Assembly: GCA_036939975.1 (NCBI GenBank)
Contig: JALLPB010000907.1
Span: 1-12,248 of the forward strand
DNA: 12,248 nucleotides
Source of the DNA: Cyclostephanos tholiformis
Taxonomy: Eukaryota; Bacillariophyta; Thalassiosirophyceae; Thalassiosirales; Thalassiosiraceae
Reading direction: 5' to 3'
Shown in pieces: positions 1-7,944 of this stretch. Position 1 is the stretch's first letter. Every line of letters starts with the position of its first letter. The position numbers and the translations under genes were made by a program. The notes under the pieces are model-generated. The model had not been told where the DNA came from. It worked only from the letters and a program-made list of their open reading frames with translations, and did no database searches.

Positions 1-510
1 ACTAAAAAATGACTACTTAATGCGGTATGTTTGGTGATGCTATTAAAATCGCAAATATGGTGATGCTGGTATATACCATGAAAAAATGAGTAGGTCCACT
101 GGCCCCGGGCTTCAAAAAATGGGTGCAAATAAAAAGTTCTTTGTGCACGCGTACTGTACGATAGATTTTGGCGCGCCAAGTTTTTTTTGTTTTTTTTCGT
201 AAGACTTTCATACTATTCCTACGTTTTAAAGGGGTACATAGGCAGATTTATTTAGGTAGAAATTCCTTACACATGGACAGACACACGGACACTGGATGAC
301 AGACGACAGATGACAGTTTAATCTTTTCTAATAGGAATTGCAGGTAGCCAACAGTGCAGACCAAAGCGGTGTACGATGGTCAGGATTTACTTGGTGCCCT
401 AAGCTCCCAGTACGGTTTTACGCCCACGGTATGATAGGTGTCATTGCGTGCCTAATCTGCTAGATGGAAGCACATAGAATATCAGAGATAATACTATTTC
501 CTATGATCAC
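1..510. other. Non-coding stretch, no gene seen
   Basis: I see no supportable gene here. The one small open frame (64 codons, minus strand, 17-211) is Lys/Arg-rich at its start and resembles nothing I know. There is a T-rich run near 181-198 and a short cluster of GACAGA/GATGACAG-like words near 277-317, which is too small and irregular to call a tandem repeat. Confidence 0.5.
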
Positions 511-682
511 ATGGAGAGGAGGAGCCGGAATCCATCATCTCCAAAGATCTTTCGCCGTTCATCGGCGTTGCTTCCCATTGTGCTTTGCTTTTGCTCAAGC
601 ATCCGACGACAAGCAAACTCCACTGCCATTGCAGTATCAACCAAAACCAGCATACACACCCAAAAATCTTCAAATAGTTCAG
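511..682 (+). CDS. Possible 5' exon with signal peptide (weak)
   Basis: The frame opens with ATG at 511. It encodes a basic N-terminus (MERRSRN..., FRRSS) followed by a hydrophobic stretch (ALLPIVLCFC) and then small and polar residues. This is the n-region/h-region layout of a secretory signal peptide or a signal anchor. At 682/683 the sequence reads CAG|GTAAAT, a good GT splice donor; beyond it the frame becomes low-quality and stops at 828. The reading is therefore a first exon of about 57 codons with the rest of the gene missing or unrecognised. No acceptor or second exon could be tied to it, and the region just downstream turns into tandem repeat. It may be a gene relic, the 5' end of a transcript, or chance. 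The frame at 464-745 overlaps it and looks like a shadow. Confidence 0.22.
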
Positions 683-944
683 GTAAATCATATAAGAATG
701 CTTACCATTTACATTGTGTCACGATGCTGTTCTGTTTGGATGTGATTTGCATGCGCATTCCGCATCTTTGTCGATATGTTTGCACGGGCATGACTTGTGT
801 CATTTTTTTAAGGATACTTGAGTTATAAGCACTTTTTGCAAATGGAACACCTTCTTTCAGCGGCCAAGGACAATTGAATAGGCTGTTTGTTTTGACTTGT
901 ATGTTTCTTTGTTGACTTCCATTTGAACAAATTGTCCGTGATGT

Positions 945-1204
945 GATGAAGTCCTCCAATGAGGGGTGCATCCTCGACCATATTCGGTCCCAAGTCTGCA
1001 GTGTGACAAAGTCCTCCAACAAGGGGTGCAATACTGGGCCACATTTGGTCAAAGTCCATGATAAGACGAAGTCCTTCAATGAGGGGCACATTTTGGACCA
1101 CATTTGGTCAAAGTCCGATGTGAGACAAAGTCCTCCGATGAGGGGCGCATTTTTTGACCATATTTGGTCAAAGTCCGAAATGAGACAAAGTCCTCCAACG
1201 AAGG
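945..1204. repeat. 60-bp tandem repeat, about 4.3 copies
   Basis: The word AAGTCCTCC (one copy AAGTCCTTC) recurs at 949, 1009, 1069, 1128 and 1188, giving spacings of 60, 60, 59 and 60 bp. Each unit reads roughly AAGTCCTCCAAYGAGGGGYGCA, then a GACCA-N4-TGGTC inverted repeat, then a short CAAAGTCCGATGTGAGAC-like link. The first unit is the most diverged. Because 60 is divisible by three, the array is open on both strands and produces repetitive 20-residue pseudo-protein (minus-strand units rich in GGLCL and SDFDQ). I treat those frames as products of the repeat, not genes. It lies about 105 bp upstream of the gag-like start at 1311, so it could belong to the retroelement's 5' non-coding region. 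Confidence 0.9.
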
Positions 1205-1219
1205 GCACACAAATCTTTT

Positions 1220-1240
1220 GTCATCCTAGGATTGGATGAC
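1220..1240. repeat. Small inverted repeat after the tandem array
   Basis: GTCATCC and GGATGAC form a perfect 7-bp stem around a 7-nt loop, directly after the last 60-bp unit. It is too short to assign a role. Confidence 0.5.
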
Positions 1241-1310
1241 TATCTTTTACTCATGGATCATTCATCTGACCATATTCTTCCTTTTTTACTAGGTTATTCA
1301 TCACCTCAGC

Positions 1311-3565
1311 ATGAGCATTGATACTGCTAGCTACTATACAGACTCGTACCCACTGCATCCCGACATCACGGGAGCGCCTAATCAAGTATTCAAGTATGAC
1401 AACTTCTTGGAATACTTGCTTGGGGGCATCAAGGCCAACACCATTTTTGCCATCGGGACTTTAAATGCAGGATCCATGTGTATCCAATACTTGTATGCTC
1501 CACAGGTACACTACGATCTATCTGGTACTCCTCTTGCCATCATTGGGAACTCATCCAACAAGAATGGTGAATTCAGCCTTATCAAGATTGACATGGCTTC
1601 CTTCCGCCTCTTTGCTTTTGTCAATGCCAAATCAAGCATCAATCAAAACCTTACTCATGGTGACGAGATTCCCACAAAGTATTTGTCCGACACTCAAGAT
1701 TGGAAAGACTTCACTGATCCACTTGTCGGGACTCTCATCCCTAATTTCTTTTTTCTCTACTTCGGGCAAAAGTTGCCACAAAGAGATGCTTGAGATGACA
1801 ATGTGATGGCCAAGGTTGCTCGCTTTGGCAGCAGATATGATACTTGAATCACCACTGCCAAGGTTGCGATGGAAAAACTCAACGACATCAATTCCGTGTT
1901 GGACTCCGTCACTATCACCACCACGGATACCCTCAAGATGTATTTTGATCCCAATAGAAATGGCAAGTCACTCAACCTGGCACTTTCCAATGGACCTTTC
2001 AGGAACATGAAATTGGTTCAGTCGATGATTACCCTGTTGCCACTTGAGCAATCAAGGCTCTGTTTCAAGTGGGCACACATCCTACTGCGCCCATCACTCA
2101 TGCTGCATTCCCCACCAAAAATGTTAGGAGTCCGAGGCAAAGAAGGGAATCATCAAGTTGATGTTGCTTCATATTGGAGGCAACATCAACATCTATGCTA
2201 ATATTGTGGTGAATATCACACCAGCAACTCCATCAAAGGGAATGCAAGTGGTTTTGAACCAGTCGCGGGCTGCTTGAGCTAGTCACTTTGCTGACCTTGT
2301 CCGGATGATGCTCAATACAGCCAAAAATCAGGACTACACATATATTCAGTCGACCCAGATTACTCTCAAGTTGATCTCCAAGGTCCTCTCGTCTCATATT
2401 CTCCAAGGTAATTTTGCAACTGAAAAAGTTACAAGCTTAGACATTGAAGCCAATTCTGTCAAGCCCTTGGTCTTCCTTCTGCAGAGGAACAAGCTTCTTA
2501 TCGATTGCAACATGACCAACGAGGTGAAAGCCATGTCTGAGAACATGATGGATTTCGTTGATTCTCACAAGACAAAAGGGAAAACAGCCATTGCTTGAAT
2601 TGGCACAATGACTTCCATGGTTGATTTCTTGAGCCTTTGCATCAATATGGACATGATTATTACCATGATCTGCTCCAATGATGAACCTCATCCTATTCTT
2701 TGCCAGCTACTCCTTCAATTTGTGGCCATCGTCAACAATCCTGATTGGGTACAATGGATCGAGTCTGTCGGCCCAATGCCTCTTCTTCATTGGTACTGTT
2801 ACAGTTACCTTGAATACATCTTCAATTGTTTTGCCAATTTCACAACCGATTTCAACAACGGTAATATCATGAGCAAAAATCGTCCAATCACTGAGCTCAA
2901 CACACATGCATTGGTGCAATCCCTGACAGTAATGAAGATATTTCATCAGCAAATCAATTTGCACCAAGCACAATTGATCCCCATCACAGTCATGCCTGCA
3001 AGTGTATCAGCTCACATTGCAAATATCTCCACAGGAACTACTCGGGTCTCTGCCCACCAGGGACAAGACGGACATGTCGGTGCTGCAATAGCCCAAAAGT
3101 TGTCTGATGAGAGTTCCACCACCTCCAACAACTGCTGTGGCAACAAGCGTGACCCAGGTATGCCTGACACAGACAAAAGCAAACCTTCTATACGTCAACA
3201 GAAGAAGAAAGCTCATAGTGCCATGAAGGAGGACACTGCCGCAAAGGAAAAGAAGGACTTGAAAATGTTCTTCTTGAAGAACCTGAGCATCAGTCTTTCT
3301 GACGTCTTCCCCAAGGACATGCCCGACAAGATCTGCGTCAATTTCACTTGCAAGGGAAAGGAGTGCACTAATGCAAATTGTGACTTTACCCATCCCCATA
3401 AGGCATCCAAGTTGAAACGCGAGACTATTTTGGTATTGCCAGCCACTTCAAGAAAAAGGACATAAGTGGTTCAGTGAGTACCATTTTATGAAGATACCCA
3501 AAATGACCGCCAAAGTGAAGAGGCTCCTTGGCAACACTAAGGGTCTTATGAGTAACACGGCTTGA
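1311..3565 (+). pseudogene. Gag-like ORF1 relic with C-terminal CCCH zinc knuckle
   Basis: ATG at 1311 opens the best start (MSIDTASYYTDSYPLHPD). The sense runs in frame 3 to about 2010, frame 2 to about 2145 (a section around ALFQVGTHPTAPITHAAF), frame 1 from 2149 to about 3430, then frames 3 and 2 to a TGA at 3563. In-frame stops at 1791, 1845, 2045, 2275 and 2596 are all TGA. The conceptual product is about 750 residues: a globular, Ile/Met/Asn-rich N-terminal two-thirds; a charged, Lys/Ser/Thr-rich linker (around 3050-3260); and a cysteine motif near the C-terminus. By position this is the structural, nucleic-acid-binding protein of a retroelement. I recognise no enzyme motif. The stops sit where Arg codons would be plausible (RDA*DDN, RAA*ASHF, AIA*IGTM), suggesting CGA to TGA decay. 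Confidence 0.65.
3334..3393 (+). other. CCCH zinc-knuckle motif in the gag-like protein
   Basis: The residues read CVNFTCKGKECTNANCDFTH. The spacing C-x4-C-x4-C-x3-H, counted from the second cysteine, fits a retroviral-type zinc knuckle; an extra cysteine lies five residues before it. Knuckles of this kind bind single-stranded nucleic acid in Gag proteins. All the ligand residues are kept even though the surrounding gene is broken. Confidence 0.7.
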
Positions 3566-3804
3566 CTTGTCTTTTCTTACAAATATATATTGCGGCACAA
3601 AAAATGGATTATCAAAATAATGCTCTTTGCATATGTTTGCCTCTTTACGATTGATACTAGGCTCTGGATTGGACTCCCCCCAAAGGTGGTTCAACCCATC
3701 TTGATGGCTCCGGTTTCGTTCCATCAAGTTCTTAGCAATAAATTACATAGCACATAAGTCATACAACCAACTGCTTCTAAAAAGGTTACAATCAAAATGC
3801 CCGT
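3566..3804. other. Spacer between gag-like and RT regions
   Basis: No conserved coding sense is visible on the plus strand here. It is AT-rich (ACAAATATATATTG at about 3580) with one GC-richer patch near 3675-3715. The 100-codon minus-strand frame at 3425-3727 overlaps the gag tail antisense and looks like a shadow. The true start of the RT frame may lie in this stretch or just after it. Confidence 0.5.
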
Positions 3805-4865
3805 ATGCAAGCAATCGGCATCTTCGACTTTGTGCAACAAATCATCAATTTGGCCCGCAGCCATGGCAATACAACACAATCTCGTACCCTCAAAAAATGT
3901 CACACAAAGCAAGGAAATCAAAATAATTGCAAGTCCAGCACAGCAGGACTCCATTATTTTTTGGGGTACAAAGGAAAAGAAATGTATCCTGTCTGCTTAT
4001 CAGGAGAAGTTCGGATCAAATTATCTCAATTTGATTATTACATGAAAAAAGGTAAGCCATCTTGCGTAGAAGACCTGTCAGATAATTGTAGTCGAATGCA
4101 ACCTAGCCTTGATAAATGGTATCAAGTGGCGGATCTATACCTATACAACATCATCACCATGGTCCTCAAGGAACATCGTACTACTTTTGGCAGAGATGAT
4201 CTTGCAAGTCTTTGTCTAATAAGCAAGGATTTTGTGAACATAGTCCCGAAAGTTATTCATTGGCTACGAGTTGATTTCTCAACCTTATGCAATCTGAGAT
4301 TGGGTTATGAGCAGCAGGATTATATTGATCCGCATCATGTGGAAATGGCCAGCATGGTGATGATCCATTTTGGATTGGACCCTGGCAAATTTGTTCATTT
4401 CTTATCTGGAGAGTACATGGGGCAATATCGGAACATCTGACATAAACTCAATGCAGTTCGTGATCACGTCACACCAGAGGATCATGATCACATAACACGC
4501 ATTCTTATGGATGGATGTCCCGCTCAATTTACCTTTGAAGAACCATCAAGTAATAAGTTGGAGTTCATATCTCATGGCAATTCAAAGAGCTTTGTTGACA
4601 CCCCTCCCTAGTCAAGAAGACAATGAACAAGGAAGATTGTTACATCCACTTGGTTCCAATGGATCTGCTTCTTTGTAAGCTGTCACCATATTTAATATTT
4701 ACGACACACTACTCAAAGCATCATCATCAAGGAAAGCAAGAGTGACAGCATAGTCTGGGCATTTGACAAATATCATCATGAATCAGGACATTCCCATTGC
4801 CAAGGAAGCTCCAATTACGTTCGGACAAGTCAAAGGACAAGTCTACGCAGATATTTATAAAAAAA

Positions 4866-5257
4866 CGCATCAGTTACCCAAATGCCAGAATCCTTCTTGG
4901 ATTAGCCGACATCAAGGCATCTTTCAAATTTGCAAGGATACATGCGGATCTGACAGGTGCATTTGGCTTTATTGTGGACAACTTATTCAATTTTGCCACA
5001 GCCATGGTGTTTGGTTTGACAGCTTCTGCTTCGAGTTGGGAGGCCTTTTGTTGAGCTATTGAAGCCCTCACAGAAGTGTTTGCAAATAGGCCGGACTTGG
5101 TACTTAAGCACCAATGATACTTGGATATGATATGATGGGACAATCTTAGTCTCCCCGCCAACATCACTCTGGCTTTCCCCTGTACTATCAATCGGGGGAT
5201 CATCAATGAACAAGGCAACAGAATTGACCTCCCGGCTTGGATAATGTCAATGATGCA
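4866..5257 (+). other. RT catalytic core: motifs A, B and C
   Basis: Motif A is LADIKASFKF, with the catalytic Asp codon at 4908-4910, followed by ADLTGAFGF. Motif B is ATAMVFGLTASASSW, starting at 4995 in the same frame. After a frame change, motif C reads V-N-D-A at 5246-5257, where RTs of this kind have (Y)VDD. The first of the paired metal-binding aspartates is thus Asn (GAT or GAC to AAT). The motif A residue and the motif B glycine are kept. Three TGA stops (5052, 5115, 5133) lie between motifs B and C. Confidence 0.75.
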
Positions 5258-5924
5258 GTAATGCTTGCAATAAGTATCACACACATGAAAATGGTGCTGG
5301 CGGCAATGATTGAAGCCATCTTCATGGTCATGGGCGAGCCCAATAAATTGGTCAGGCAGTGACTGTTAGCAATGGATAAGTGGTCGGACCTGATCATTGG
5401 TCCTTGGCAGACTATTCTTGGCCTCATCATAGATACTGACAGGATGATGGTCTCCATACCCGGCAAATACCGTCACGAGGTATTAAACTTAATCAACATG
5501 ACATGGCACTCGAATTGATATAGTTTCAAAGTGTCTGAAGCGCAGAAGCTCACTGGAAAATTAGCCCATCTTGCTGAAGGTGTAAACTGGGTCCTCCATT
5601 TACTATCCCACTTGTATTTGTCAATCACACATGCATTATTGGACAACAAGGCTCTCCTGCTCAAATCATCTTGAGAATTCAGACACATTGTCCTTGGATT
5701 GAAAACGGGTGTCTTTATAATGCCATGTGCTGACCTTGTCCAACATACCAATTTCGCCATGCAACGGGCTGCACGTTTGGTACACCACGAGTCGTACCAG
5801 TATAATATCAATACTACGATGTTCTCAGAGATCGAATTTTTCCGCGACAAGTTGTGTCCCAACTCGGGTATTGATTGGGAAACACCCATTGCACACTTCA
5901 TCACTCGAACGTCATTCGCCCCAG

Positions 5925-6345
5925 TCATTGGTGATAGTTCTCTTGAAGGTGCCGACGGATTCTCAGTAGGACTGGGATTTTGGTGGCATATACACTTCCC
6001 TGATGAGGTTGTTTGATGAACCTTTTGCTTAAAAACAAACAACGATGAAGGACAACTCATCTTCATCAATGTCCTTGGGTTTATCATGGTATTTATCAAC
6101 TATATTGCCGCCTTTCATATCATCCAAACAACAACTGTCATGAATGACCCTTGCCCGGTCATATTAAGTATCATGGACAATATGTTGGCCTTGTCATGGA
6201 TGCACCATACTTGCAAGCATTCAGGAATAGGACAACTGCTCGTGTGTTTCTTCTGCTTGCTACTTATCAATTTGCCACTGGGCATAAATGCTCAGTGGAT
6301 AAGCATGGTTGACAACATTAACTAGGATAATATCTCACGCATCAA
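5925..6345 (+). other. RNase H-like domain
   Basis: Three acidic positions are visible in one frame: GDSSLEGADG (Asp codon 5933-5935), IMDNMLALSW (Asp codon 6176-6178) and a DNISR element (Asp codon 6326-6328) where retroelement RNases H carry AD-x-x-SR. The Ala expected before the last Asp is replaced by TAG at 6323. Two adjacent TGA stops (6014 and 6017) split the domain. The pattern D...DN...D-x-x-SR fits the RNase H of DIRS/Ngaro-like elements better than a cellular RNase H. Confidence 0.65.
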
Positions 6346-6418
6346 AAAAGAGTCTTCTAACATCAGAGTTGAGTCACTGTTCTTTCTTCCAGGTTCAGTC
6401 AGAGATTATCTTGCTGAT

Positions 6419-6792
6419 ATGGGACATTGTGTTGACCGGGAAATGGCCAACTCACAAAGAGGTGCAGATGTTGAAATGTATGCTGCTTGGCAAGCTCATT
6501 ACATAAAATGGGCCGATATCATTGGCATTCCGGACCCGTGCAGTCCTCATCTGGGATAACAATGGATTGTTGCTATTTACACCAAGTACATCCAATGCAG
6601 AGTGAATTACAATAACATCCAAGTATTATGTTCCCATATGGTCTGTGGATATGCCAAGGCAGTGAAGAATTTATTTAAATTACGCCATTTTGCCTCTCCA
6701 GCCGACCTAACCGATCCCAACAATATGACATCTATTCTCGTCATGAACATGATGCGGGAAAAAGAGATCGAGCAACAACACACTCCGCTCGA
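6419..6792 (+). pseudogene. Truncated third ORF, probably recombinase-like N-terminus
   Basis: ATG at 6419 opens a frame (MGHCVDREMANSQRGADVEM, AAWQAHYIKWADIIGIPDP) that overlaps the end of the RT-RNase H frame by 88 bases in a different register. After a TAA at 6557 it goes on in the same frame (GYAKAVKNLFKLRHF, then SPADLTDPNNMTSILVMNM) to QQHTPLD at 6792. There the coding sense ends at the first base of the inverted repeat. In DIRS-like elements this slot holds a tyrosine recombinase with an N-terminal SAM-like domain; the catalytic R...H-x-x-R...Y residues would lie downstream and are absent. The recombinase assignment is therefore inference from position and from memory of the diatom family, not from catalytic motifs. 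Confidence 0.5.
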
Positions 6793-6809
6793 CTTAGTTG
6801 CGCATGTTG
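6793..6809 (+). repeat. Left terminal inverted repeat
   Basis: CTTAGTTGCGCATGTTG is an exact reverse-complement match to 8631-8647. A 17-bp exact inverted match is unlikely by chance in a window of this size, and it coincides with the point where the retroelement coding sense stops. Confidence 0.75.
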
Positions 6810-6844
6810 CTGCCATGTTGCCAACATGTTGCCGACATGTTGCT
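6803..6844 (+). repeat. CATGTTGC subterminal repeats, four copies
   Basis: CATGTTGC occurs at 6803, 6814, 6825 and 6837, with spacings of 11, 11 and 12 bp, about one helical turn each. The first copy overlaps the terminal inverted repeat. Phased short repeats just inside the end of a DNA transposon usually serve as transposase-binding sites; that role is inferred. Confidence 0.6.
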
Positions 6845-7109
6845 GACGCATGACAAAGTCATCCAAATTTGGCCGACAGGGCGATGTTGTGATGCCAACA
6901 TCATTTCTTGCCTGGCCATTCCCGTGCATTTTTATGTTGGGAAATGGCGACATTTCCTAGTTATGCAAAAGTATTAAACTATTTACAATAAAAATTAGAT
7001 GCTGACATATTTTGCTTTCATCATGCAATTTTTTCCATTTTGCTTTCATTGTGTGTATTATTATCACGTACTTACAAAGTCCACCCCCCCACATTTCCTC
7101 TTTTGACTA
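6845..7109. other. AT-rich interior of the TIR element, no gene
   Basis: No coding sense is visible. ATTTTGCTTTCAT is repeated directly at 7009-7021 and 7037-7049. A run of seven C (7083-7089) lies just before the GC-rich section. Confidence 0.5.
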
Positions 7110-7634
7110 TCATAATGAAAAACACTTAATCGATCCAAGCCCCGCTGGAGCTCGTGCGGACCAGGCAGGCTGCCAGTTCCCCCTGCCGCCAAGGCGTCCT
7201 CGAAGAATTACGACTCCACCTGCAAACATCCGGCCCGTCTTTGGGTTGTCAGGATATGAGGATGGGGGGTTGGAAATCGATGGGGCGTGAGTCGGGGGGG
7301 ACGGATCGGACGACGGCAATTTTGAGGGGAGGGGTGGGTTCGGGACGTGGACTGGCATGTCGGTGGTGATGGTGGTGTTGCATCTGGAAGCAGCTAGAGA
7401 CAAATCGACAGCTTCGACAAGCACCTGATCAAGCGTGGCCTTCCGTTGGGACAGCTTGTGATTTGTGTGGCCAGAAGGAGGTGGCAGGGTGGCACTCATG
7501 TTGGCATCATCATTGGTGAGGGATGAAGAACAAGTAAGGCGGGGGCGAGGACCATATGTCATTACTACCAGATGGCGCCGCAATGCGATGATGTCAGGGA
7601 AGGTGGATGACCGACTCACCAAAGAGCACATCAC
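7110..7634 (-). CDS. Unknown 174-codon open frame inside the TIR element
   Basis: The frame starts at ATG 7634 and ends at 7110 on the minus strand, the same strand as the CDC48 fragment and downstream of it. It is clearly richer in G+C than the sequence on either side (7000-7090 and 7700-7960 are AT-rich), which suggests a separate origin. The predicted protein has a short basic N-terminus, a Ser/Thr-rich middle (LSQRKATLDQVLVEAVDLSL) and a long Pro/Ser-rich section (NPPLPSKLPSSDPSPPTHAP) with a Gly/Arg-rich tail (GGVVILRGRLGGRG). I see no known domain, signal peptide or membrane segment. It may be a second captured gene piece, or an open frame by chance in GC-rich non-coding DNA. Overlapping plus-strand frames (7012-7290, 7465-7698) are shorter and equally anonymous. 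Confidence 0.3.
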   Translation of the reverse strand: MMCSLVSRSSTFPDIIALRRHLVVMTYGPRPRLTCSSSLTNDDANMSATLPPPSGHTNHKLSQRKATLDQVLVEAVDLSLAASRCNTTITTDMPVHVPNPPLPSKLPSSDPSPPTHAPSISNPPSSYPDNPKTGRMFAGGVVILRGRLGGRGNWQPAWSARAPAGLGSIKCFSL

Positions 7635-7944
7635 GAAGGACCAAGATGATGCTGATCATACACTCGACAAAGTGGGGCGGCGTTCATTGACAAAATGATT
7701 AGTGTCCAACTCAATGGGGAAGGCTTATCATCCACTCTTTGGCCACGAATGGGGAAAGCAAGGCAAATTAGAGTCAGATTATAAAATATATATATCCACA
7801 CACTACTATGCCATAAAAAGGAAGAAGCTAAAACAATCAAAGAATGAAATAAAACCATCGTTCGATCAAAAGGCAGGATTCATTCTGTTAACAATCTATC
7901 CCCCCAACACAAAGCACAAACCTCATTCCCATCCATTGTCAAAT
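7635..7944. other. AT-rich stretch downstream of the CDC48 fragment
   Basis: No gene is visible. Read on the minus strand it follows the CDC48 stop and resembles a 3' untranslated or intergenic region. It includes a TATAAAATATATATAT tract (7790-7805 on the plus strand). No poly(A)-like run marks a retrocopy end. Confidence 0.4.

Larger units (their letters stand above)
3805..6506 (+). pseudogene. Reverse transcriptase-RNase H polyprotein relic
   Basis: The ATG at 3805 is a nominal start; a clear sense begins by about 4000. In order: an N-terminal region (FGRDDLASLCLISKDFVN, then FVHFLSGEYMGQYRN), an RT domain (about 4780-5460), a connection/thumb region (EAQKLTGKLAHLAEG, 5537-5581) and an RNase H-like domain (about 5925-6350), ending in frame 3 with LGKLIT at 6506. 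Frame changes fall near 4605, 4715, 4760, 4859-4865 (a run of seven A), 5236-5246 and 6345-6365. In-frame TGA stops occur at 4438, 5052, 5115, 5133, 5360, 5516, 5672, 6014 and 6017; TAG is seen at 6323. The product would have copied element RNA into DNA and removed the RNA strand. The minus-strand frame of 208 codons at 5473-6099 is antisense to conserved motifs and is rejected. Confidence 0.8.
1311..6792 (+). mobile_element. Decayed retroelement, diatom DIRS-like type
   Basis: One long plus-strand relic can be followed through three regions in the expected order: a gag-like region ending in a CCCH zinc knuckle (1311-3565), reverse transcriptase plus RNase H (about 3805-6506), and the start of another frame (6419-6792) that resembles the recombinase-like frame of DIRS-type retrotransposons. 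I saw no long terminal repeats, although the 60-bp array just upstream may be part of its 5' end. The coding sense must be followed across about eight frame changes and about sixteen in-frame stops, so the copy is dead. The 3' end is cut cleanly at 6792, where a 17-bp inverted repeat starts. The order and motifs are visible in the sequence. The family placement comes from memory of diatom proteins and was not checked by search. Confidence 0.75.

Noticed and set aside
945..1204. CRISPR array
   Set aside because: The whole 60-bp unit repeats head to tail with no unique spacers, and the setting is eukaryotic.
702..1208. 168-codon minus-strand frame with 20-residue repeats (SDFDQ, GGLCL)
   Set aside because: It is the translation of the 60-bp tandem repeat, whose unit is divisible by three; the plus strand is equally open there.
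3007..3399. 130-codon minus-strand open frame
   Set aside because: It lies antisense to the gag-like linker and zinc knuckle and shows no recognisable motif of its own.
5473..6099. 208-codon minus-strand open frame
   Set aside because: It is antisense to conserved RT and RNase H segments on the plus strand, which explain the sequence better.
1311..6557. A genetic code in which TGA is read as an amino acid
   Set aside because: The same region also has TAG, TAA and several frameshifts and a mutated active site, and the stops fit CGA to TGA decay. It would become worth revisiting only if intact host genes also contained TGA.
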